Below, piece after piece: positions 8,545 through 15,772 of a stretch of DNA of 64,000 bases. Numbering within the stretch: position 1 is the stretch's first letter; each line of letters opens with the position of its first letter. The position numbers and the translations under genes are program-made. The notes beneath the pieces were generated by a model, which was not told where the DNA came from, did no database searches, and was given only the letters and a program-made list of their open reading frames with translations. Origin of the DNA: Rhodanobacter sp. (GTDB lineage: Bacteria > Pseudomonadota > Gammaproteobacteria > Xanthomonadales > Rhodanobacteraceae); assembly GCA_040371205.1 (NCBI GenBank), contig AP031382.1, forward strand, positions 868,001 through 932,000, in the 5' to 3' direction.

Positions 8545-10047
8545 TCAATTCGCCAGAAATGGATGGGGCCGGTATCGCAAGGCTTGCCACCCGCTCAAGC
8601 CCAGCCACGACAATCCAATGGCTGTCGCGATCCAGCCGGCGGTGAGCATCAGCAGGGCGCCGTCGCCGAACCCGCTGCCGTGCGTCATGAGCAGGGGCGT
8701 GAAGGAGCTTGCGATGGTCAGTACGGCCATGCCGGTAAGCAGCCCGGCCATACCCCAGCCCGGCAGCGGCACGCCGCCGAACGTGCGCAGCGTCGTGGCG
8801 ACGACGGTGGCGGCATAGCCGAGCTGGGTCAGCGCAACGAACGCCAGCGCCAGCGGGCCGACGCGCATCGCAAGCGCGGCAGCCAGCACCAGCGCCAGCA
8901 ACAGGGCTTGCATCGCCAACGGCCGCGCCAGCACGGCGCGCAGCAGGTGGCGGCGTTGCGCGGCGCCGTCGCCCAGCCCCGGCAGCAATGCGAGTAGCGG
9001 CAATTCGGCGTTGGCGCGGCGCCAGCGTGCCCATGGCGGCACGCAACCCATCGCCATCAATGCCATGCCGCCCATCAGGCCCAGCCAGACCATCACGTTG
9101 AGGTAGACGCCTTGCAACACCTTGTGCAGCACGTCGCCGTGCGCTTCGCCGGCCTGCATGACCGCCATGGTGGGGATGAACAGCAGTAGCGGCAAGCCGA
9201 GGCGTGCGAAGCGGCGCGCGTGACCGTGCAGGCTCTGCGGCATGTAGCGCTCGCCCAAGGCCACGCGCAGCGCAAGCACCGGTGCCTGCGGGCCCACGCC
9301 GCCCAGACGCACCAGCGGCGAGGCCTTGCCGGTAGGCCGGGCATCGTCTTGCCGCGCCGCGTCGTTCCAGATTGCACCGGACATCGCGCCATGGCGGCGG
9401 TACTCCATCACCATCGCGCTGCCCATGCCGGCTTCGGGTGCCGCATCCGCGCGCAGCCATTGTCGCCAGCGGATCGCGTCCACCGCGGCGAATATCGCCA
9501 GCAGCGCCAGCCCCAGGGCAGCAAAGCCCGGCTGGCCCGGGAACGGTATGCGCACGGCATGTCGCGCGCCAATGGCCAAGGCGGGCAGGAAGCCGATCAG
9601 CATCACGTAGCGGCGCGGCAGCAGCGCGGAAGCCAGCCCGACGCTCCCTGCGAGCGCCGCCATCAGCATGAGGGTGACGGCGTCGCCACCCACGGGCAGG
9701 AACATCGCCAGCGGCATGACGGTCGTCAACAGCGCATACAGCAGCACGCTCGCCATGAGCGTGCGCTGGATGCCGGGCAGGCAGGTTCGCCGGGCATCGA
9801 TGCAGACCAGCAGCAGGCAGGCCATCACCGTCATCCAGAAATAGCCCGCGCCGAAAGCATAGAGCGCCGTGCCGAACAGCCAGCCGTGCCGTCCATGCAC
9901 CAACACGCCGCAAGCCAAGGCCGCCACACAGAGCAGCAGCGAAAACACGCCGCCCAGCCAGCGCAGCGAGCGGTGCACGGTGCGCCAGGGTGCGACGAGC
10001 GCATTGACCAGCAACGAGGAGGGATGTGCCGCGCTTTGCATGCTCAT
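8545..10047 (-). CDS. Large membrane protein, ABC operon permease-like subunit 2
   Basis: A 500-residue polytopic membrane protein with roughly 11-12 hydrophobic segments and a soluble loop around residues 200-260. It is a paralogue of its upstream neighbour (10051-11517). Both share the segment NAELPLLALLPGLGD at about two-thirds of the length and finish with RPHPFLAN or RPHPFLPN. It starts 3 bp after the neighbour's stop. The arrangement GntR regulator, ATPase, permease, permease points to an ABC-2-type exporter or a membrane-stress ABC system, though I see no classical ABC-2 permease motif. Function is inferred from context only. Confidence 0.75.
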   Translation of the reverse strand: MSMQSAAHPSSLLVNALVAPWRTVHRSLRWLGGVFSLLLCVAALACGVLVHGRHGWLFGTALYAFGAGYFWMTVMACLLLVCIDARRTCLPGIQRTLMASVLLYALLTTVMPLAMFLPVGGDAVTLMLMAALAGSVGLASALLPRRYVMLIGFLPALAIGARHAVRIPFPGQPGFAALGLALLAIFAAVDAIRWRQWLRADAAPEAGMGSAMVMEYRRHGAMSGAIWNDAARQDDARPTGKASPLVRLGGVGPQAPVLALRVALGERYMPQSLHGHARRFARLGLPLLLFIPTMAVMQAGEAHGDVLHKVLQGVYLNVMVWLGLMGGMALMAMGCVPPWARWRRANAELPLLALLPGLGDGAAQRRHLLRAVLARPLAMQALLLALVLAAALAMRVGPLALAFVALTQLGYAATVVATTLRTFGGVPLPGWGMAGLLTGMAVLTIASSFTPLLMTHGSGFGDGALLMLTAGWIATAIGLSWLGLSGWQALRYRPHPFLAN

Positions 10048-10050
10048 GGC

Positions 10051-11517
10051 TCAGGCATTCGGCAGGAAGGGATGCGGGCGCTGTTGCAAGCCGCGCCAGC
10101 CGCGTTGCGCCAGGCACAGCAGGATGGCGAAAAGGGTGGCCCATGCGACGGCGGCGATCAGGGCGACAGCCGGATGGCGTATCGCCGGCTGGCTATCGAA
10201 CAGCGGCAGCGCCAACAAGACGCTGACGTTGATCAGCAGGTAGCCGTAGATGGCCAGCGCGAATTGCCAGCCCTCGCCGATGCGCACGCCGCCCACGGTG
10301 ATCAGCGCGAAGGAAGCCAGCATGGTCGCGCCGGTGAGCGGCCCGAACAGCAGCATGACGCAGGCGCCTGCAGCCATGTGCACGGCGGCGGCGAAGCCGA
10401 GCATGGCCAGGGTCAGCAGCGCCTGCAGGCCCAGTGTCGGCAGCAGGTTGGCCTGCAGCAGGGCGCGCTTCACCTGTGCGGCGTCGCCCAATCCGGGGAG
10501 CAGCGCCAGCAGCGGCAGTTCGGCATTAGGGCGGTTCCAGCGGCGCTGCAGCGTCTGCACCTGGGCCAGCGCAAGCACGGCGCCGAAGACGCTGAGGACG
10601 AACACCAGCAACTTGCTGCTGTCGAGAAAGCTTCTGGGGAAATCCACCCCATGCCAGACGACCGACATCACTAGCATGGGTAGCGCCATGCTGGCGAGGA
10701 CGACCGCGAACTGTTGCAGCCGGCTGATCGTCGTCAGCGGCATGCCCCAGCCACCCATGGCGATGCGCAGATTGCGCACGGCATGGCCTGGACCGCTGTG
10801 GCGCAGGTCGACCACGGGCTGCAGCCATTTCACGCGGCGGCGGATCAATTCGACTTCCATGTGGTTGCTGCGTGCGCGCCCGTGCCACGCCTGCATGCGC
10901 AGGTTCAGGATGATCGGCTGGCGCTTGCCACCCAATCCGATATCGCGCCGCACGTTGCTGCGCCAGAAGCCGGCGATCAGCAGCCACAAGGCCAGCGTGC
11001 AGGGGGCTGCCCAGGCGAGGAAACCGTCGGGCGAGGTCGCAGGCATGGGCAACCATGGCCCGGCATGGTCGCCCAGCATGGGTACGAAACAGGCGAACGT
11101 GCCCACGTAGGCCGGCAAGGTGGCGTAGGCCATGCCCAGGCCGGCGCCCAGCGCGCATTCGGTCAGCACTACCGCGGCATCGCCACCCAGCCATCCCAGT
11201 AGCAGGGCCGGCAGGGCCATGGTGAGCAGGGTGTACAGCATCAGGCTGGCGGCGACCTCGCGCCCCAGCGCAGGCAGGCGCAGGCGATGGGCCTCGCGCG
11301 CCAGCAGCAGCGATTGCGACAGCGCGAAAGCCCAGAACAGACAGTCAAAGGTAGCCATGGCGCGCGCGGTGCCTGGCACGCTGGCAGCACCACGCCATTT
11401 CAGCGCGCATGCGACGACAATAACGGCCAGCAGCAAGGCGAAGCCGATGCCGCTGCCCAGACGCCAGCGCCGCGACAATGCCATCCACGGCAAGCCCAGC
11501 CACCGGACGATCTTCAT
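10051..11517 (-). CDS. Large membrane protein, ABC operon permease-like subunit 1
   Basis: A 488-residue polytopic membrane protein starting MKIVRWLGLPWMALSRRW. Its ATG overlaps the TGA of the ATPase gene by 4 bp (ATGA), so translation is coupled. There are about ten hydrophobic segments and a central soluble region containing GLGGKRQPIILNLRMQAWHG. It shares NAELPLLALLPGLGD and a terminal RPHPFLPN with the next gene, so the pair is a tandem duplication that has diverged strongly. It probably forms the membrane part of the transporter as a heterodimer with its paralogue. The substrate is unknown. Confidence 0.78.
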   Translation of the reverse strand: MKIVRWLGLPWMALSRRWRLGSGIGFALLLAVIVVACALKWRGAASVPGTARAMATFDCLFWAFALSQSLLLAREAHRLRLPALGREVAASLMLYTLLTMALPALLLGWLGGDAAVVLTECALGAGLGMAYATLPAYVGTFACFVPMLGDHAGPWLPMPATSPDGFLAWAAPCTLALWLLIAGFWRSNVRRDIGLGGKRQPIILNLRMQAWHGRARSNHMEVELIRRRVKWLQPVVDLRHSGPGHAVRNLRIAMGGWGMPLTTISRLQQFAVVLASMALPMLVMSVVWHGVDFPRSFLDSSKLLVFVLSVFGAVLALAQVQTLQRRWNRPNAELPLLALLPGLGDAAQVKRALLQANLLPTLGLQALLTLAMLGFAAAVHMAAGACVMLLFGPLTGATMLASFALITVGGVRIGEGWQFALAIYGYLLINVSVLLALPLFDSQPAIRHPAVALIAAVAWATLFAILLCLAQRGWRGLQQRPHPFLPNA

Positions 11518-12410
11518 TCCGCAATCTCCACGAACAGATCCTCCAGCCCCAGCGCGTCGACGCGCGCACCGGGCAGGTTGGCGGCTTCCGGCCAATGGCC
11601 CTGCGCATCGCGTTCCACCACCAGGCTGAGGCTGCCGTCGTCGTGGCGGCGCCGGCTCAGCGATTGCGCCGGCGCGGCGGCGCTCATGGCGGCGGGCAGC
11701 CACAGGCGGGCATGGCGTTCCTTGGTTTCGTCCACGCCGCAGTGCAGGAGCAGGCGGCCTTCGTGCAGGAAGGCGATGTCCGAAGCCACGCGTTCGAGGT
11801 CGGAGACGATGTGGGTGGAGAACAGCACCGTGGTGCCGCTTTCGCCCGCGCGCAGCGCCACCTCGCGCAGCAGTTCGCGGCGGGCGACGGGGTCGAGCGC
11901 GGCGGCGGGTTCGTCCAGCACCAGCAATTCGGGTTGCGAGGCGAGTGCGCGGATCAGGTCGACGCGCTGGCGTTCGCCGGGCGAGAGCTTGGCCAGCAGC
12001 TTGTTGGGCTGGATCTTCCAGCGCTCCAGCGTCTTGTTGGCGAAGCTGGCATCCCAGCGCGGGTAGAAGCGGCCCACGTAGTCCAGCATCTGCTGCGCGG
12101 TGAGCCAGGCCAGCGACTCGGGCTGCTGCGGTACGTAGGCGAGGCGGGCCTTGGCGCGGTCGGACAGCTTCAGCGCCGGCTCGCCGAACACGAAGGCGCT
12201 GCCGGACAGCGGTTGCAGCAGGCCGAGCATGGCGCGGATCAGGGTGGACTTGCCTGCGCCGTTGCGGCCGATCAGGCCCAGCACGCTGCCCGGTTCCAGC
12301 GTCAGATCGACGCCGCGCAGCACGTTGCTGCCCTCGTAGCAATGCGTGAGGCCTTGCGCGGCGAGCGGCGCGGCGGCGATGGATTCCTTTTCGCGGAGCA
12401 TGGCGTTCAT
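11514..12410 (-). CDS. ABC transporter ATP-binding protein
   Basis: A 298-residue ABC ATPase. The start ATG at 12410 opens MNAMLREKESIAAAPLAAQGLTH. Motifs in order: Walker A GRNGAGKST, Q-loop in YVPQQPESL, signature LSPGERQR (a variant of LSGGQ), Walker B LLVLDEPAAALD and H-loop STHIVSD. A C-terminal extension of about 75 residues follows, as in exporter-type ATPases of the CcmA/YtrB group. It lies 50 bp after the GntR gene and overlaps the first permease gene by 4 bp. It should energise the two membrane proteins encoded downstream. Confidence 0.9.
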   Translation of the reverse strand: MNAMLREKESIAAAPLAAQGLTHCYEGSNVLRGVDLTLEPGSVLGLIGRNGAGKSTLIRAMLGLLQPLSGSAFVFGEPALKLSDRAKARLAYVPQQPESLAWLTAQQMLDYVGRFYPRWDASFANKTLERWKIQPNKLLAKLSPGERQRVDLIRALASQPELLVLDEPAAALDPVARRELLREVALRAGESGTTVLFSTHIVSDLERVASDIAFLHEGRLLLHCGVDETKERHARLWLPAAMSAAAPAQSLSRRRHDDGSLSLVVERDAQGHWPEAANLPGARVDALGLEDLFVEIAE

Positions 12411-12460
12411 GGTGCTTCCCCTGTGTCGATCAATGGCAGTGTGCGTGCGCGGCGGGCATC

Positions 12461-12844
12461 TCAATCCCCCAGCAGCCGGGTGAGCCGGCGCAGCACCGGC
12501 TCGGCGGGCAGTTCCAACTCGCGCGCGTGGCGGGCGAGTTCCAGCATCTGCGGTTCCAGCAGGGCGAGGCGCTGGTTTTCGGTCAGGCCGACGCGGCGCG
12601 TGGCGGCCACCGCCATGCCCTTGCCGCGCAGGCGTTCCAGCAGACCCTCCGCCTCGGCCAGGCCATAGGCGCGCGACACCGTCATCGGGTTGATGGCATG
12701 GAAACCGGCCACCTCGCGCACCGAGGGCAGCAACTCGCCCGCGGCGAGCTGGCCACCGGCGATCAGGCGACGCAACTGCTCCACGATCTGCCGGTAGATC
12801 GGCTCGGGGGCGTTGGGTTGGACGGTGAGCAGGGAGGCATCCAT
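12461..12844 (-). CDS. GntR-family transcriptional regulator, YtrA subfamily
   Basis: A 127-residue repressor. A winged-helix GntR domain occupies residues ~10-80 (EPIYRQIVEQLRRLIAGG, then LPSVREVAGFHAINPMTVSRAY, the recognition helix region). The short C-terminal tail, with no large effector domain, is diagnostic of the YtrA type. The start is taken at the ATG at 12844 (MDASLLTVQP). YtrA repressors normally control the ABC transporter operon they head, as here. The gene leads a five-gene minus-strand operon and its start codon lies inside a perfect palindrome, so it very likely represses itself and the whole unit. Confidence 0.88.
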   Translation of the reverse strand: MDASLLTVQPNAPEPIYRQIVEQLRRLIAGGQLAAGELLPSVREVAGFHAINPMTVSRAYGLAEAEGLLERLRGKGMAVAATRRVGLTENQRLALLEPQMLELARHARELELPAEPVLRRLTRLLGD

Positions 12845-12869
12845 GTGTATCAATACAACAATACACATG
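12842..12869. promoter_or_regulatory. Palindromic operator over the start of the GntR gene
   Basis: A perfect 9+9 inverted repeat, catgtgtat (12842-12850) and atacacatg (12861-12869), flanks caatacaaca. The left arm contains the start codon of the regulator (as CAT on the plus strand), so bound repressor would also cover the ribosome site. GTAT...ATAC half-sites are typical of YtrA-type operators. The AT-rich stretch stands out in this GC-rich region. Confidence 0.65.
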
Positions 12870-13024
12870 GGGCGAAGTCAAGCGTGACTGGCCGGCGGGG
12901 CATGCCGTCGTGGCCCTGAGCTTGCGCTGACCATCCGCCGCGGCGTTTATTGTGAGCGCCGGCACGCATTGGTTAAGCTCATCGGGTTAGGGCCGCGCGT
13001 GGAGCGGCGCCCACGGGGACTTTC

Positions 13025-15622
13025 TTGAGCGCTGATCCTTCCAATCTGCACCGCCGCCCTTCGCTGCTCGTCGCCGTCCTGCTGGCGTTGCTGGTGGCCG
13101 CGTTGAACATCGGCCTGTGGTGGGCGGGCAACCGGCCGCACGGTCCGGAGGACTGGCACGGCCCGATCGGCGGCTTCGCGCTGTCGGCCTTCCAGCGCTA
13201 CCAGAGCCCGCTGAAGGGCGATTTCCCCAGCGACGAGCAGATCGACGGCGACCTGAAGCTGCTGCGCCAGTACAGCCCGAACATCCGTACCTATTCGATG
13301 CTGCAGAACCCGCAGATCCCGCGGCTGGCGGAGCGCGAGGGGCTGAAGCTGCTGGCCGGCGCGTGGATCGACACGCGTCTGGACAACAACGACCGCGAGA
13401 TCGACGCGCTGATCGCGCAGGCACGGCGCTACCCCGGCACGATCAACCGGGTGCTGGTGGGCAACGAGGTGCTGTTCCGCAACGACATCCCGCCCGAGCA
13501 GTTGATGGCCTACCTGGACCGCGTGCGCGCCGCGCTGCACCAGCCGGTGTCCACCGCCGAGCCGGACTACATCTGGGAGAAATACCCCGAGCTGGCGCAG
13601 CACGTGGACTTCATCACGGTGCACCTGTTTCCGTATTGGAACGGCATAGCCCGCAAGGATGCGATCGGCGCCGCGCTGGGCAGCTACGAGACGCTGCGCA
13701 AGATGTTCCCCGACAAGCACATCGTGGTCGGCGAGATCGGCTGGCCGTCCAACGGCGTGCGCGTGAAGTACGCCGAGCCGTCGGTGTCCGACGAGGCCAT
13801 CTTCGACCGCGAGTGGTTCAACGTGGCCAAGCGCGACCACATCGACTACTACCTGTTCGAGGCGTTCGACCAACCCTGGAAGGAGCAGCTCGGCAGCTCC
13901 ACCGAGGCTTATTGGGGCTTGTTCAACGCCGACCGCCAGCTGAAGTTCCCGTTCACCGGGCCGGTGACCGAGGACACCGCTTGGCCGTGGAAGGCGCTGG
14001 TGGCCAGCTTGCTGGCGCTGTGGCCGATGGCTTGGTTCGCGCGGCGCTACGCGCGCTTCAAGCTCACCGGGCGGCTGTTCTTCTGCCTGCTGATCCAGCT
14101 GGCCTGCGGGCTGATCGTGTGGTCGGCCACGCTGCCGTTCCAGTTCTACTTGAGCTGGGTGGACTGGACGATGCTGGTGCTGCTGTTCCCCGCGCAGATT
14201 GCCATCCTCGCCATCCTGCTGATCAACGGCTTCGAGTTCACCGAGGTGCTGTGGCGGCGCGGCTGGGTGCGCCATGCCGGCATGCTGCGGCCCGACCTGC
14301 CCGAGAGGCAGCCCTTCGTGTCGATCCACCTGGCCTGCTACAACGAACCGCCGGACATGGTGATCGTAACGCTGGACTCGCTGGCCGAGCTGGACTACGA
14401 GAACTACGAAGTCCTGGTGATCGACAACAACACCAAGGACCCCGCGGTGTGGGGCCCGGTGAAGGACTACTGCGAGAAGCTGGGCAAGCGCTTCCGCTTC
14501 TTCCACCTGGAGCCCTGGCCCGGCTTCAAGGCCGGCGCGCTGAACTTCGGCCTGAAGGAAACCTCGCCCGAGGCCGACGTGGTGGCGGTGATCGACGCCG
14601 ACTACGTGGTGCGCCACGACTGGCTGGCCACGCTCACCGGCTACTTCCACGACCCCAAGGTGGCGGTGGTGCAGTGCCCGCAGGCGCACCGCGACTTCGA
14701 GCACAACCGCTTCCGCCGCATGACCGCGTGGGAGTTCGACGGTTTCTTCCGCATCGGCATGCACCACCGCAACGAGCGCAACGCGATCATCCAGCACGGC
14801 ACCATGACCATGGTGCGGCGTACCGCGCTGGAGGGCACCGGCGGCTGGTCGGAATGGACGATCTGCGAGGACGCCGAGCTGGGCCTGCGCCTGATGCACG
14901 CCGGCTACGAGCTGGTCTACGTGGACGAGCTGATGGGCAAGGGCCTCACGCCCGCCGACTTCAAGGCCTACAAGAGCCAGCGCTACCGCTGGGCGTTCGG
15001 CGCGATGCAGATCCTCAAGGGCCGCTGGGACTGGATGACGAAGAAGGGGCCGCTCTCCAGCGGCCAGCGCTTCCACTTCCTCACCGGCTGGTTCAGCTGG
15101 TTCGCCGACGCGCTGCACCTGATCTTCACCCTGATGGCGCTGTTCTGGACCGCGGGCATGGTGGCGTTCCCGCAGTACTTCAGCCTGCCGATGCAGCTGT
15201 TCCTGATCCCGGTGATCGGCTTCTTCTTCGCCAAGGCGATCTTCGGCGTGGTGCTCTACCGCGCCCGCGTGCCCTGCGGCTGGTACGACACGCTAATGGC
15301 CTCGCTGGCCAGCATGAGCCTCAGCCACGCCATCGCCCGCGGCATCCTGCACGGCCTGACCCGCGAGAAGACCTCGTTCGTGGTCACCGCCAAGAGCCGG
15401 CGCATGGGCGGCAGCAGCTTCGCCGCGTTCGCGCCGGTGCGCGAGGAGCTGCTGATGGCGGTGGCGCTGGCGCTGTGCATCGTCGGCATGGCGCACGGCT
15501 ACGGCACGCGCTACATCGAAAGCACGCTGTGGATGTTCATCCTCGCCGCGCAGTCGATTCCCTACGTTTCGGCGGTGATCGGCGCCTGGATCGCGCACAA
15601 GGCGGGCGACAAGGCGGGCTGA
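13025..15622 (+). CDS. ndvB: GH17-GT2 fusion beta-glucan synthase (NdvB type)
   Basis: An 865-residue inner-membrane enzyme. A signal-anchor helix (residues ~12-34) is followed by a periplasmic GH17 domain (~40-310) with both catalytic glutamates visible: E148 in VGNEVLF (acid/base) and E237 in VVGEIGWPS (nucleophile). After two or three helices (~325-402) comes a GT2 domain with D524/D526 in VIDADY, E615/D616 in CEDAELG and Q652-R655-W656 in QRYRW. More helices follow at the C-terminus. This is the layout of Pseudomonas aeruginosa NdvB, which makes beta-1,3-linked (partly cyclic) periplasmic glucans tied to biofilm antibiotic tolerance. The start is a TTG at 13025 preceded by a GGGG ribosome site; no ATG fits the signal-anchor. 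It is divergent from the GntR operon. Confidence 0.85.
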   Translation: MSADPSNLHRRPSLLVAVLLALLVAALNIGLWWAGNRPHGPEDWHGPIGGFALSAFQRYQSPLKGDFPSDEQIDGDLKLLRQYSPNIRTYSMLQNPQIPRLAEREGLKLLAGAWIDTRLDNNDREIDALIAQARRYPGTINRVLVGNEVLFRNDIPPEQLMAYLDRVRAALHQPVSTAEPDYIWEKYPELAQHVDFITVHLFPYWNGIARKDAIGAALGSYETLRKMFPDKHIVVGEIGWPSNGVRVKYAEPSVSDEAIFDREWFNVAKRDHIDYYLFEAFDQPWKEQLGSSTEAYWGLFNADRQLKFPFTGPVTEDTAWPWKALVASLLALWPMAWFARRYARFKLTGRLFFCLLIQLACGLIVWSATLPFQFYLSWVDWTMLVLLFPAQIAILAILLINGFEFTEVLWRRGWVRHAGMLRPDLPERQPFVSIHLACYNEPPDMVIVTLDSLAELDYENYEVLVIDNNTKDPAVWGPVKDYCEKLGKRFRFFHLEPWPGFKAGALNFGLKETSPEADVVAVIDADYVVRHDWLATLTGYFHDPKVAVVQCPQAHRDFEHNRFRRMTAWEFDGFFRIGMHHRNERNAIIQHGTMTMVRRTALEGTGGWSEWTICEDAELGLRLMHAGYELVYVDELMGKGLTPADFKAYKSQRYRWAFGAMQILKGRWDWMTKKGPLSSGQRFHFLTGWFSWFADALHLIFTLMALFWTAGMVAFPQYFSLPMQLFLIPVIGFFFAKAIFGVVLYRARVPCGWYDTLMASLASMSLSHAIARGILHGLTREKTSFVVTAKSRRMGGSSFAAFAPVREELLMAVALALCIVGMAHGYGTRYIESTLWMFILAAQSIPYVSAVIGAWIAHKAGDKAG

Positions 15623-15628
15623 TCCCGA

Positions 15629-15644
15629 CGTCGCCTCGGCGACG
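15629..15644 (+). terminator. Possible hairpin terminator after ndvB
   Basis: cgtcgc (15629-15634) pairs with gcgacg (15639-15644) 7 bp after the stop codon, and a T-rich stretch (gtttttggctttt) starts about 20 bp later. The hairpin is short and not directly followed by the T tract, so this is weak. Confidence 0.3.
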
Positions 15645-15772
15645 GCGGCAAATCAGGCGCGGGTGTTTTTGGCTTTTGCCCCGAATCCGCCCGGCTGCGC
15701 GCCCGTCCCGTTCATATCCGCGCCGGCCGGCAGGCCCTATCATCCAAGCCCTCGCCCCATGGATGTACCGCG

